Part shown: positions 8,429-25,949 of the stretch, in pieces
Position numbering within the stretch: position 1 is the stretch's first letter
How the letters are laid out: every line of letters begins with the position of its first letter
Assembly (NCBI RefSeq): GCF_030577135.1
Contig: NZ_JAUIRR010000002.1
Location: 248,001 to 312,000 of the forward strand
Direction of reading: 5' to 3'
DNA: 64,000 nucleotides
Source of the DNA: Sulfurimonas sp. hsl 1-7
GTDB lineage: Bacteria > Campylobacterota > Campylobacteria > Campylobacterales > Sulfurimonadaceae
Program-made: the position numbers and the translations under genes
Notes under the pieces: model-generated
What the model saw: the letters and a program-made list of their open reading frames with translations, nothing else
Told to the model about the DNA's origin: nothing
Database searches by the model: none

Positions 8429-10519
8429 TTATCCGTTACGTTTTTTGATAATCTCTTCAGATACGTTTCTTGGAACTTCTTCATAGTGATCGAATTCCAT
8501 AGCGTATGTAGCACGACCTTGCGTATTAGAACGTAAGTCAGTAGAATATCCGAACATCTCAGAAAGAGGAACGTGAGCATCAACAATTTTGTTTCCGCTT
8601 CTGTCACCCATAGAGTTAACTTGACCACGACGACGGTTAAGGTCACCGATAACGTCACCCATATACTCTTCAGGTACTTCAACTTCAACTTTCATAATTG
8701 GCTCAAGGATAGCTGGACTTGCTTCACGAGCAGCTTCTTTGAAACCGATTGATGCAGCGATTTTGAATGACATCTCATTCGAGTCAACTTCATGGTATGA
8801 ACCATCGTAAAGTGTAATTTCAACATCTTCGATTGGGAAACCTGCAAGTACACCATTTTTCATAGATTCTTCCATACCTTTTTCAATAGCAGGAACGTAC
8901 TCTTTAGGGATAACACCACCTTTAATCTCGTTGTTAAATACAAGACCAGAACCAGCTTCAGCAGGTTTCATTTTGAATACAACGTGACCATATTGTCCAC
9001 GACCACCAGATTGTTTAGCGTATTTGTAGTTTTTATCAACTTCGCTTCTGATAGCTTCACGGTAAGAAACTTGTGGAGCACCAACTTCAGCTTCAACTTT
9101 AAACTCACGTTTCATACGGTCAACGATAATTTCAAGGTGTAACTCACCCATACCAGAAATAATTGTTTGACCAGTTTCTTCGTCAGTGTTAACACGGAAA
9201 GATGGATCTTCTGCAGCTAGTTTACCTAGAGCAATACCCATTTTTTCTTGGTCAGCTTTTGTTTTTGGCTCAACTGCAACAGAGATAACCGGATCCGGGA
9301 AGTCCATTCTTTCAAGAACAACTTTATCTTTCTCAGAACAAAGAGTATCACCAGTTGTTGTATATTTAAGACCAACAACCGCACCGATTTCACCAGCGTA
9401 GATCTCTTTTACTTCTTCACGTTTGATAGCATGCATTTTCATGATACGACCAATACGCTCTTTTTTATCTTTTGTAGAGTTGTGAACATAAGAACCAGAT
9501 TCTAGGTGACCACGGTATACACGGATAAATGTTAACTGTCCAACGAATGGGTCAGTCATAATTTTGAATGCTAATGAAGCGAATTCACCGTCATCTGTTG
9601 ATGGAACTACAACTTCTTCTTCTTCGTTATCCATCATAGTACCTTTAATAGCCGGTACTTCAGTTGGAGCTGGAAGATAATCTACAACAGCGTCAAGTAA
9701 TGTTTGAACACCTTTGTTTTTGAAAGCTGTACCAACAGTCATTGGAACGATATGCATAGCGATAGTAGCACGCTTAATTGCAGCTTTAAGCTCTTCTTCA
9801 GAGATCTCTTCACCCTCTAAGAATTTCTCCATAAGCTCTTCGTTACCGTCAACTGCAGAAACCTCTTCGATCATCTTTTCACGGTACTCTTCAGCTTTGT
9901 CTTGGTAATCAGCACGGATATCTTGTGTATGATATGCAGAACCCATAGCGGCATCAGCATCCCATACGATCTCTTTCATTTGAACAAGATCTACGATACC
10001 TTCGAATTTATCTTCAGCACCGATTGGTAATTGAATAGGAACCGGGTTCCCTTTAAGACGCTCACGAATTTGACGCTCAACTTCATAGAAATCAGCACCA
10101 GTTCTGTCATATTTGTTTACGAAAACGATTGAAGGTACACCATAACGGTTTCTTTGTCTCCAAACTGTTTCTGATTGCGGCTGAACACCACCAACAGCAC
10201 AGAATACAGATACAGCACCATCAAGTACACGCATAGAACGCTCAACTTCAATAGTGAAGTCAACGTGTCCCGGAGTATCGATAATGTTGATCTGTTTTCC
10301 AGCCCATTCACAAGTTGTTGCAGCAGAAGTAATTGTAATACCACGCTCTTGCTCTTGCTCCATCCAGTCCATTGTTGCAGCACCATCGTGAACTTCACCG
10401 ATTTTGTGCTCAACACCTGTATAGAATAGGATACGCTCAGTTGTTGTTGTTTTACCAGCATCAATGTGCGCAGCAATACCTATGTTTCTTACGTCTTCTA
10501 ATTTATGAGATCTTGCCAT
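8429..10519 (-). CDS. fusA: Translation elongation factor G
   Basis: A 696-residue translocase GTPase. G-domain motifs: [13 protein letters not shown] (P-loop, about residues 17-29), the switch regions with [10 protein letters not shown] and DTPGHVDF, and NKYDRTGAD. Domain IV shows [11 protein letters not shown], and the C terminus holds the EFYMGDVIG-like [19 protein letters not shown]. It drives tRNA/mRNA movement after peptide transfer and, with RRF, recycles ribosomes. It is the last gene of rpsL-rpsG-fusA, 19 bases after rpsG; tuf is not adjacent but lies upstream in the same long block. Full length. Confidence 0.98.
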   Translation of the reverse strand: MARSHKLEDVRNIGIAAHIDAGKTTTTERILFYTGVEHKIGEVHDGAATMDWMEQEQERGITITSAATTCEWAGKQINIIDTPGHVDFTIEVERSMRVLDGAVSVFCAVGGVQPQSETVWRQRNRYGVPSIVFVNKYDRTGADFYEVERQIRERLKGNPVPIQLPIGAEDKFEGIVDLVQMKEIVWDADAAMGSAYHTQDIRADYQDKAEEYREKMIEEVSAVDGNEELMEKFLEGEEISEEELKAAIKRATIAMHIVPMTVGTAFKNKGVQTLLDAVVDYLPAPTEVPAIKGTMMDNEEEEVVVPSTDDGEFASLAFKIMTDPFVGQLTFIRVYRGHLESGSYVHNSTKDKKERIGRIMKMHAIKREEVKEIYAGEIGAVVGLKYTTTGDTLCSEKDKVVLERMDFPDPVISVAVEPKTKADQEKMGIALGKLAAEDPSFRVNTDEETGQTIISGMGELHLEIIVDRMKREFKVEAEVGAPQVSYREAIRSEVDKNYKYAKQSGGRGQYGHVVFKMKPAEAGSGLVFNNEIKGGVIPKEYVPAIEKGMEESMKNGVLAGFPIEDVEITLYDGSYHEVDSNEMSFKIAASIGFKEAAREASPAILEPIMKVEVEVPEEYMGDVIGDLNRRRGQVNSMGDRSGNKIVDAHVPLSEMFGYSTDLRSNTQGRATYAMEFDHYEEVPRNVSEEIIKKRNG

Positions 10520-10538
10520 TTTTAAATTACCTTATATA

Positions 10539-11174
<636 letters not shown>

Positions 11175-11549
11175 TTAGTTTTTAGGTTTTTTAGTACCGT
11201 ATTTAGAACGAGCTACTAAACGGTTAGTTACACCAGCAGTATCTAGTGCACCACGAACGATGTGATACTTAACACCCGGTAAATCTTTTACCCTACCACC
11301 ACGTACTAGTACGATAGAGTGCTCTTGAAGGTTGTGACCCTCACCACCGATATATGAAATAACTTCGATTCCAGAAGTTAATCTAACTTTCGCAACTTTT
11401 CTTAAAGCCGAGTTTGGTTTTTTAGGTGTAGTTGTGTAAACACGAGTACATACACCACGACGCTGTGGACAAGCTTTTAAAGCAGCAGATTTTGATTTCT
11501 TTACTACTTTTTTACGCTCTTTACGAATCAATTGATTGATTGTAGGCAT
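11175..11549 (-). CDS. rpsL: 30S ribosomal protein S12
   Basis: A 124-residue decoding-centre protein. The loop [19 protein letters not shown] and the [14 protein letters not shown] loop are intact, with the lysines whose changes give streptomycin resistance unaltered. First gene of the str operon, 193 bases after rpoC. Normal length and start ([12 protein letters not shown]). Confidence 0.98.
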   Translation of the reverse strand: MPTINQLIRKERKKVVKKSKSAALKACPQRRGVCTRVYTTTPKKPNSALRKVAKVRLTSGIEVISYIGGEGHNLQEHSIVLVRGGRVKDLPGVKYHIVRGALDTAGVTNRLVARSKYGTKKPKN

Positions 11550-11584
11550 ATATTTCCTTTAACTTAATTTTTCCAGTAGAATGT

Positions 11585-11607
11585 AACTCACTAAATTTTA
11601 GAGAGTT
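11585..11607 (-). promoter_or_regulatory. Inverted repeat upstream of rpsL
   Basis: AACTC-A-CTAAA-T-TTTAG-A-GAGTT: ten of eleven arm positions are symmetric about one central base. It lies 36-58 bases before the rpsL start in an AT-rich 193-base gap after rpoC. It may be an mRNA hairpin in the str leader or a protein site. The rest of that gap holds only AT-rich sequence and an imperfect repeat near the rpoC stop (about 11718-11745). Confidence 0.4.
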
Positions 11608-11742
11608 ATAGACACGAAATATTACAGAAATAGTATTTAAAGTTTGCTTATTTTAAGTGGATTTTAATTTATTTTAAAATAGATGTAGATTTTTTGGATA
11701 ATTGGTATGAAGGTTGTAAAGAGTAGCCTAAAGGCTTACTCC

Positions 11743-20404
<8,662 letters not shown>

Positions 20405-20525
20405 CTACCTCGATAAGTTGTTAATTAATGATTTTTGCAAATCAATTATCAAATTCTAGGCGTCCCTAGATTTGAAATCTACTCTTATTGCAAAGAGATT
20501 TTTATAGTGCTTATAAACGACATAA

Positions 20526-20569
20526 GGGCACTTTAATAAGGAGAGTTCCCTCTTCTTACTAAAGCGCCC
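20526..20569 (-). ncRNA. Long stem-loop between rplL and rpoB, probable RNase III processing or attenuation site
   Basis: On the minus strand GGGCGCTTTAGTAAGAAGAG pairs with CTCTCCTTATTAAAGTGCCC across a GGAA (GNRA-type) tetraloop: 20 pairs with a single A-C mismatch and two G-U pairs. It lies 48-91 bases after the rplL stop. E. coli has an attenuator and an RNase III cut in the same gap, which lets ribosomal protein and RNA polymerase genes differ in expression. The fold is direct; the function is inferred by position. Confidence 0.7.
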
Positions 20570-20576
20570 AGAAAGT

Positions 20577-20595
20577 GGAGGGATCTAAGCCCTCC
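20577..20595 (-). other. Second small hairpin in the rplL-rpoB gap
   Basis: GGAGGG and CCCTCC enclose a seven-base loop, just after the rplL stop. On the minus strand nine T residues come before it, not after, so it is not an intrinsic terminator for rplL. It may work with the larger stem-loop next to it. Confidence 0.45.
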
Positions 20596-20616
20596 AAAAA
20601 AAAAGTTCAGTTAAAA

Positions 20617-20991
20617 TTATTTAACTTCTACTGTTGCACCAGCTTCTTCTAATTTAGCTTTAGCTTCTTCAGCAACATCTTTATCTACACCTTCTTTGAT
20701 TGTAGATGGTAAGTTTTCACATGCATCTTTAGCTTCTTTTAATCCTAAACCAGTAAGTTCACGAACAACTTTAATTACACCGATTTTTTTAGCACCAGCA
20801 TCAGTGATAACAACGTTGAATTCAGTTTGCTCAGCACCAGCACCAGCACCAGCATCACCAGCAACACCAGCAACAGCTACAGGTTGTGCAGATACACCAA
20901 ATTTTTCTTCAAATTCTTTTACAAGCTCAGAAAGCTCAAGTACAGAAAGTCCAGAGATGAACTCTAATACATCTTCTTTAGTAACAGCCAT
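20617..20991 (-). CDS. rplL: 50S ribosomal protein L7/L12
   Basis: A 124-residue stalk protein that recruits and activates translational GTPases. It shows the N-terminal dimerisation helix ([20 protein letters not shown]), an Ala/Gly-rich hinge ([14 protein letters not shown]) and the C-terminal domain with [20 protein letters not shown]. Usually present in four to six copies per ribosome. It follows rplJ by 95 bases. Normal length. Confidence 0.98.
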   Translation of the reverse strand: MAVTKEDVLEFISGLSVLELSELVKEFEEKFGVSAQPVAVAGVAGDAGAGAGAEQTEFNVVITDAGAKKIGVIKVVRELTGLGLKEAKDACENLPSTIKEGVDKDVAEEAKAKLEEAGATVEVK

Positions 20992-21086
20992 AACGACTCC
21001 TTAATTTATTTATGTTTTAAAATATTTTAGAAAGCCCATCGCACGGATGCGATTCTTTCTATTGGGTAAAATTTAAAAGGTAAAGC

Positions 21087-21569
21087 TTACGCTTCTTCCT
21101 CTTTTTTCTTTCTTAGAGCATCAATACCAAACGCAAGGTTTGTAAGTGGTGCCATCCAAGTAGCAGCAAGCATACCAAGAAGTTCTTCACGACCTGGAAG
21201 TTTAGCAAACGCTTCAATTTTAGCTACGTCCGCTGCTTCTTTATCTAAGTAACCAGCTTTGATTACGAATTTTTCGTTATCTTTTGCAAAGTCAGCAGCA
21301 ACTTTTGCAGCGCTAATAACATCGTCAGACCAGATAAAGATATTTGTATCTTTAAGTTCTACACCTGTCATATCAGCATTTTTAAGTGCAATTGTTGCTA
21401 AAGTGTTTTTTACAACCTGAACACTTGTGTCTTTTGCACGAGCAGCTTTTCTTAAAGATTCTAAATCGCTAACAGTTAAACCTTTGTAGTCACAAATAAC
21501 TACAGCAGCAGTGTCAGCGAAAGAATTAGTAAGTTGCTCAATTACTTCAGCTTTTTTAGATTTAAGCAT
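21087..21569 (-). CDS. rplJ: 50S ribosomal protein L10
   Basis: A 160-residue stalk base that anchors L7/L12 dimers to 23S rRNA. Family landmarks: VVICDYKGLTVSDLESLRK, VVKNTLATIAL, and a C-terminal helix LGMLAATWMAPLTNLAFGID for L12 binding. The ATG has AAGGAG upstream, directly following the conserved L10 leader. Free L10-L12 normally represses its own mRNA through that leader. Confidence 0.97.
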   Translation of the reverse strand: MLKSKKAEVIEQLTNSFADTAAVVICDYKGLTVSDLESLRKAARAKDTSVQVVKNTLATIALKNADMTGVELKDTNIFIWSDDVISAAKVAADFAKDNEKFVIKAGYLDKEAADVAKIEAFAKLPGREELLGMLAATWMAPLTNLAFGIDALRKKKEEEA

Positions 21570-21579
21570 AAATTCTCCT

Positions 21580-21690
21580 TTCCAGACATAACTTCAAGCG
21601 GGGCGGAAAGGGCCGATTAAGCTCACTACCGACACGGTAGATGCCCCCTGCTATCTTTAGTCCAAGTTATTCAGATTTTCACCTAAAATG
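21580..21690 (-). ncRNA. L10 (rplJ) autoregulatory leader
   Basis: Upstream of rplJ the minus strand carries a conserved GC-rich block within an AT-rich gap: AGCAGGGGGCATCTACCGTG, then GGTAGTGAGC and AATCGGCCCTTTCCGCCCCG. The CTACCGTGTCGGTAG hairpin and the GGGGGC/GCCCC pairing form a kinked multi-helix fold like the known L10 leader that mimics the L10 site on 23S rRNA. Boundaries are approximate. Confidence comes from base composition, foldability and position. Confidence 0.75.
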
Positions 21691-21738
21691 AAAATCTTTA
21701 CTTTAAGATAAAAAATCTCAAAATAAAAACTTTCAAAA

Positions 21739-21761
21739 TTTCCGAGAAATATTCTCGGAAA
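21739..21761 (-). terminator. Terminator after rplA
   Basis: TTTCCGAGA and TCTCGGAAA form a perfect 9-bp stem with a five-base AT loop, starting 12 bases past the rplA stop. On the minus strand it runs into TTTTG and then GTTTTTATTTT. It would lower read-through from rplKA into rplJL, so rplJ probably also has its own promoter. Confidence 0.65.
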
Positions 21762-21772
21762 CCTGTATTATA

Positions 21773-22465
21773 CTATTTAGTATCTAAAAGTTCAGTTACA
21801 TCTAGTTTAATAGCTGGAGACATAGTTAAACTAAGTGCAGCATTTTTAATGTAACGACCTTTTGAAGAAGCTGGTTTTTGTTTATTAATAGCTTGTACAA
21901 AAGTAGTTAAGTTTTCAGCAATTTTGTTAGCATCAAAACTTACTTTACCAATACCAGCATGAATGTTACCTTTTTTGTCAACACGGAAGTTTACTTGACC
22001 ACCTTTAACATTGTTAACAGCAGTTGCAACATCTGGAGTTACAGTACCAGTTTTAGGGTTAGGCATTAAACCTTTTGGCCCAAGGATACGACCAACTTGA
22101 CCAACAAGACCCATACAGTCTGGAGCAGCAACAACGATATCGAAATCGATATTACCCTCTTTAATTTGTGCTACTAATTCGTCAGTACCAACGATATCAG
22201 CACCAGCAGCTTTAGCTTCATCAGCTTTAGCACCTTTAGCAAATACTGCAACACGTACAGTTTTACCAGTACCGTGTGGAAGAACGATTGCACCACGTAC
22301 CATTTGGTCAGCGTGACGTGGATCAACATTTAAATTCATTGCAATTTCAACAGTTTCGTCAAATTTTGCACTTTTTAGTTCTTTTACAGTTGAAGATGCT
22401 TCTTCAATTGTATAAGATTTTGAACTATCAACTTTTTCTAATAATTGTTTATATCTTTTACTCAT
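21773..22465 (-). CDS. rplA: 50S ribosomal protein L1
   Basis: A 230-residue L1-stalk protein involved in E-site tRNA release. [12 protein letters not shown] starts the family alignment and has GGAG eight bases upstream, so I use 22465 and omit ten upstream in-frame residues. Landmarks: [39 protein letters not shown] and [15 protein letters not shown]. It is co-transcribed after rplK (68-base gap). L1 commonly represses rplK-rplA translation. Confidence 0.97.
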   Translation of the reverse strand: MSKRYKQLLEKVDSSKSYTIEEASSTVKELKSAKFDETVEIAMNLNVDPRHADQMVRGAIVLPHGTGKTVRVAVFAKGAKADEAKAAGADIVGTDELVAQIKEGNIDFDIVVAAPDCMGLVGQVGRILGPKGLMPNPKTGTVTPDVATAVNNVKGGQVNFRVDKKGNIHAGIGKVSFDANKIAENLTTFVQAINKQKPASSKGRYIKNAALSLTMSPAIKLDVTELLDTK

Positions 22466-22533
22466 AACAAATTTCTCCGTAATAAATTCTGCCACACAAT
22501 TTTAAATCATTGTGGTCGATGATTGTTCGTAAA

Positions 22534-22959
22534 TTAATCTACGATTTCGATACCCATTGAACGAGCTTGACCAGCAATAGTGTTTGCTGCCATATCTTTA
22601 TCATCAGTATTTAAATCTTCAATCTTAGACTCAACAACTTCCATAAGTTGTGCACGAGTGATTTTTCCAACTTTGTTTTTAAGTGGATTGTCACTACCTT
22701 TTTTAAGTCCAGCTGCTTTCTTTAAAAGTTCAGATGCAGGTGGTTGTTTAGTGATAAAAGAGAAACTTCTATCGTTGTAAACAGTGATAACAACAGGAAC
22801 TTTGAATCCCATTTTATCTTTTGTTTTTTCATTGAATGCTTTACAGAATTCCATGATGTTAACACCACGTTGTCCTAGTGCTGGTCCTACCGGTGGAGCT
22901 GGATTAGCTTTACCAGCGTCAATTTGTAGCTTGATATAGTCCATGACTTTTTTTGCCAT
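22534..22959 (-). CDS. rplK: 50S ribosomal protein L11
   Basis: A 141-residue protein of the GTPase-associated centre. The N-terminal domain has [20 protein letters not shown] and [15 protein letters not shown] (thiostrepton-binding prolines intact); the rRNA-binding C-terminal domain has [17 protein letters not shown]. It follows nusG by 20 bases. Confidence 0.98.
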   Translation of the reverse strand: MAKKVMDYIKLQIDAGKANPAPPVGPALGQRGVNIMEFCKAFNEKTKDKMGFKVPVVITVYNDRSFSFITKQPPASELLKKAAGLKKGSDNPLKNKVGKITRAQLMEVVESKIEDLNTDDKDMAANTIAGQARSMGIEIVD

Positions 22960-22979
22960 TTTTTGTCCTTTTTATGAAT

Positions 22980-23507
22980 TTAAATTATTTTTTCAACTTG
23001 CGTGTAAGAGATATCTACAGGAGTAGCTCTACCGAAAATTGAAACGTTGAGTTTTAGAGTACCATGTTCTAAATCGTACTCATCCACAGTCGCTGTGAAG
23101 TTTGCAAACGGTCCATCAATAATACGTACAGTTTCACCGCTATCAAAAAATACTTTTGGTTTTGGTGCCTGACGATTATTTACACGATCTAAGATAACAT
23201 TAATATCATGCTCGCTTAGAGGTGTTGGATGGTTCCCTTCTCCAATAAACCCTGATACTTTAGGGATAGATTGGATCATGTGTTGTATTTCAGTATTTAG
23301 ATCAATTTTAGCGAATACATACCCACTATAAAGAGATCTCTCTGAAACTTTTTTCTTACCGTCTTTTACTTCGATAACGTCTTCCGTTGGAACAATTACG
23401 TCAGTAATGTGTTCTTGCAGTCCATACTCTTCAATCATATTGAAGATAGCATCTCTAACTGCTCTGTCACTTCCATAGGTCTGGATTGAGTACCATTGAT
23501 GTGCCAT
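22980..23507 (-). CDS. nusG: Transcription antitermination/elongation factor NusG
   Basis: A 175-residue elongation factor. The NGN domain opens HQWYSIQTYGSDRAVRDAI and includes the polymerase-binding SGYVFAKIDL region; the KOW domain is GETVRIIDGPFANFTATVDE near residue 125. It binds the beta' clamp and couples polymerase to S10 or Rho. AAGGAG sits just before the ATG and overlaps the secE stop, so the two genes are coupled. Confidence 0.97.
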   Translation of the reverse strand: MAHQWYSIQTYGSDRAVRDAIFNMIEEYGLQEHITDVIVPTEDVIEVKDGKKKVSERSLYSGYVFAKIDLNTEIQHMIQSIPKVSGFIGEGNHPTPLSEHDINVILDRVNNRQAPKPKVFFDSGETVRIIDGPFANFTATVDEYDLEHGTLKLNVSIFGRATPVDISYTQVEKII

Positions 23508-23517
23508 AACTTTCTCC

Positions 23518-23697
23518 TTAACCTAAGATTGCTGAAACTACAGATGACATAAGAAGGTCAACTAGAGCTAAAAACGCAGCGATAACAGACACTACAACTA
23601 TAACAGCGATATAAGCTTGTTTTACCTGACCTTTTGTAGGAAAGATAACTTTACTTAACTCTAATTTTGCATTTTGGATATGTTTACCTAAATTCAT
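23518..23697 (-). CDS. secE: Preprotein translocase subunit SecE
   Basis: A 59-residue single-span protein, below the usual ORF length cut-off. It reads MNLGKHIQNAKLELSKVIFP, with the SecE amphipathic hinge KVIFPTKGQVKQAY, then a TM helix IAVIVVVSVIAAFLALVDLL. SecE clamps the two halves of SecY. Position between tRNA-Trp and nusG is the standard one. The ATG is at 23697 and the TAA at 23518. Confidence 0.95.
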   Translation of the reverse strand: MNLGKHIQNAKLELSKVIFPTKGQVKQAYIAVIVVVSVIAAFLALVDLLMSSVVSAILG

Positions 23698-23773
23698 TTA
23701 TTCTTTCCATCATCTTAAAGTATCATTTATTATAAATTTTGCTCGAAAGCAAAACTAATAATAAATATATAAG

Positions 23774-23849
23774 TGGCAGGCGTGGAGGGACTCGAACCCC
23801 CAACACCCGGATTTGGAATCCGGTGCTCTACCATTGGAGCTACACGCCT
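23774..23849 (-). tRNA. tRNA-Trp (CCA)
   Basis: Minus-strand cloverleaf: acceptor AGGCGTG/CACGCCT, D arm TAGCTCCAATGGTAGAGC, anticodon stem CCGGA/TCCGG with CCA, T arm GGGGGTTCGAGTCCC-type, and an encoded 3' CCA. It lies between rpmG and secE, as in many Campylobacterota. Confidence 0.97.
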
Positions 23850-23870
23850 AAAGAAAAGAGAGAAAACTTA

Positions 23871-24023
23871 TTACAGTTTCATCTCTTTGTGTACTGTATG
23901 TTCTCTACAGAATTTACAGTATTTTCTTACTGAAAATTTTTCAGTATGAGTTTTTTTGTTTTTAGTTGTGTGATAGTTACGTCTAGTACATTTCTCACAA
24001 CCTAAGTGAATTGCTTCTCTCAT
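23871..24023 (-). CDS. rpmG: 50S ribosomal protein L33, zinc-binding form
   Basis: A 50-residue protein starting MREAIHLGCEKCTRRNYHTT and ending CKFCREHTVHKEMKL. Both CxxC pairs (CEKC and CKFC) are kept, so this is the zinc-binding C+ paralogue. It lies 45 bases after tuf and before tRNA-Trp. Too short for most ORF filters. Confidence 0.96.
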   Translation of the reverse strand: MREAIHLGCEKCTRRNYHTTKNKKTHTEKFSVRKYCKFCREHTVHKEMKL

Positions 24024-24050
24024 GTTTTTAAACCTTTAAATTGGTTCAGG

Positions 24051-24072
24051 GTAATTCGCAAAAGCGAATTAC
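24051..24072 (-). other. Perfect hairpin at the tuf stop codon
   Basis: GTAATTCGC-AAAA-GCGAATTAC, nine perfect pairs, overlapping the tuf TAA. No U-tract follows, so full termination is unlikely; it may attenuate or protect the tuf mRNA 3' end before rpmG. Confidence 0.55.
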
Positions 24073-25268
24073 GCAAGAATCTCAGCTACAACACCAGCAC
24101 CAACTGTTCTACCACCTTCACGGATAGCGAACTTAGTACCTTTTTCCATAGCAATTGGGTGAATTAGTTCAACAGTAATGCTTACGTTGTCACCTGGCAT
24201 AACCATTTCAGTACCTTCTGGTAAAGTAATTGCACCTGTTACGTCTGTTGTACGTACGTAGAACTGTGGACGGTAGTTAGTGAAGAATGGAGTATGACGA
24301 CCACCCTCATCTTTACTTAGTACATAGATCTCAGCAGTAAATTTAGTGTGTGGAGTGATTGAACCTGGCTTACAAAGAACTTGACCACGCTCAACTTCAT
24401 CTTTACCAATACCACGGATAAGGATACCACAGTTATCACCAGCTTCACCTTGCTCCATCTCTTTACGGAACATTTCAACACCTGTTACAGTAGTTGTTTG
24501 AGTGTCACGGATACCAACGATCTCAACATTATCACCAACTTTAACTAAACCACGCTCGATACGTCCAGTAACAACTGTACCACGACCAGAAATTGAGAAC
24601 ACATCTTCAACTGGCATTAAGAAATCTTTATCAGTTTCACGAGTTGGCTCTGGGATATAAGCATCTACTTCAGCCATAAGCTTAAGGATTTTATCTGACC
24701 ACTCACCAAGAGTACCAGTTTTTGCTTCTTCAAGAGCTTTAAGAGCTGAACCAGCTACGATTGGAGTATCGTCACCTGGGAATTCGTATTGATCAAGAAG
24801 TTCACGAATTTCCATTTCAACTAATTCTAATAACTCTTCATCATCAACCATATCTTCTTTGTTCATGAAAACAACGATGTACGGTACACCTACTTGTTTT
24901 GAAAGAAGGATATGCTCACGAGTTTGTGGCATCGGGCCGTCCGCAGCAGAAACAACTAGAATAGCACCGTCCATTTGAGCAGCACCAGTAATCATGTTTT
25001 TAACATAATCCGCGTGACCTGGACAGTCAACGTGCGCATAGTGACGTGTATCAGTTTCGTACTCAACGTGTGAAGTAGCGATTGTAATACCACGCTCTCT
25101 TTCTTCTGGTGCATTATCGATTTGATCATAATCCATAAATTTTGCATCATTCTTAACAGCTAAAACTGCAGTGATAGCAGCTGTTAATGTAGTTTTACCG
25201 TGGTCAACGTGACCAATTGTACCAATGTTAACATGGGGTTTGTTACGTTCAAACTTTTCTTTTGCCAT
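24069..25268 (-). CDS. tuf: Translation elongation factor Tu
   Basis: A 399-residue GTPase that delivers aminoacyl-tRNA. GTPase motifs: [14 protein letters not shown], the effector [33 protein letters not shown] and MNKEDMVDD. The kirromycin/GE2270 surfaces in domains 2 and 3 look standard ([13 protein letters not shown]). I start at [16 protein letters not shown] (GGAGG upstream) and not at an in-frame ATG 18 codons earlier that lies in the tRNA-tuf spacer. It is co-transcribed with four upstream tRNA genes. Confidence 0.98.
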   Translation of the reverse strand: MAKEKFERNKPHVNIGTIGHVDHGKTTLTAAITAVLAVKNDAKFMDYDQIDNAPEERERGITIATSHVEYETDTRHYAHVDCPGHADYVKNMITGAAQMDGAILVVSAADGPMPQTREHILLSKQVGVPYIVVFMNKEDMVDDEELLELVEMEIRELLDQYEFPGDDTPIVAGSALKALEEAKTGTLGEWSDKILKLMAEVDAYIPEPTRETDKDFLMPVEDVFSISGRGTVVTGRIERGLVKVGDNVEIVGIRDTQTTTVTGVEMFRKEMEQGEAGDNCGILIRGIGKDEVERGQVLCKPGSITPHTKFTAEIYVLSKDEGGRHTPFFTNYRPQFYVRTTDVTGAITLPEGTEMVMPGDNVSITVELIHPIAMEKGTKFAIREGGRTVGAGVVAEILA

Positions 25269-25358
25269 AGTGTCCTCCGACCTTAAATTGTGAATTGAAA
25301 TGGAATTATATCCAAAAATCATTCAATTATTTCTTAAACTATTTAAATACAACTTTGC

Positions 25359-25433
<75 letters not shown>

Positions 25434-25600
25434 AAAATTGTAAAAATATAAGAAATCATTGCATAATTCTTAAACGAAAAAATATTAGTTGTGATTAGAT
25501 GTAAAGCTATATAGATATCTATAAGTTTCTTGAGTATAAATATTATATATGAAGTAATTTTGGTTGAAATTATACTTCAGCTTCCAGAATTTGTTCTCAA

Positions 25601-25676
<76 letters not shown>

Positions 25677-25687
25677 ATCTGAACAAG

Positions 25688-25772
25688 TGGTGGTGAGAAG
25701 AGGAGTCGAACCTCTGAACCCGTAGGGAGCGGATTTACAGTCCGCCGTCGTTGGCCACTTGACTATCTCACC
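25688..25772 (-). tRNA. tRNA-Tyr (GTA)
   Basis: A class II tRNA with acceptor GGTGAGA/TCTCACC, anticodon GTA in GCGGACTGTAAATCCGC, a long variable arm (TCCCTACGGG), T loop GGTTCGACTCC and an encoded CCA. Confidence 0.97.
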
Positions 25773-25816
25773 ATCTTAAATCTGGTCTAACACTGTTTCT
25801 AATATTCAAAATTCAA

Positions 25817-25893
25817 TGGTGCCGACACGAGGATTTGAACCCCGGGCCTGCTGATTACAAATCAGCTGCTCTAGCCAACTGAGCTATGTCGGC
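25817..25893 (-). tRNA. tRNA-Thr (TGT)
   Basis: Acceptor GCCGACA/TGTCGGC, anticodon TGT in CTGATTTGTAATCAG, T loop GGTTCAAATCC, encoded CCA. First gene of the tRNA-tuf operon, 18 bases after the -10 box of a consensus promoter. Confidence 0.97.
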
Positions 25894-25910
25894 ATCGAAT
25901 TTGAGCCAGA

Positions 25911-25939
25911 ATTATAGTGCAAAACAAAATTAATGTCAA
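25911..25939 (-). promoter_or_regulatory. Consensus sigma-70 promoter of the tRNA-tuf operon
   Basis: Minus strand TTGACA (25934-25939), exactly 17 bases, TATAAT (25911-25916). All twelve consensus positions match, unusual in this AT-rich genome where -35 boxes are mostly weak. It should start RNA close to the first tRNA-Thr. Confidence 0.9.
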
Positions 25940-25949
25940 GGGTTTTTGA

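Noticed and set aside
8365-8688. Minus-strand 107-residue frame at the fusA end
   Set aside because: It is a shadow of fusA in another frame.
20577-20604. GC hairpin followed by an A/T run as a terminator
   Set aside because: The T-run comes before the hairpin on the minus strand, and no plus-strand gene could use it in the other direction.
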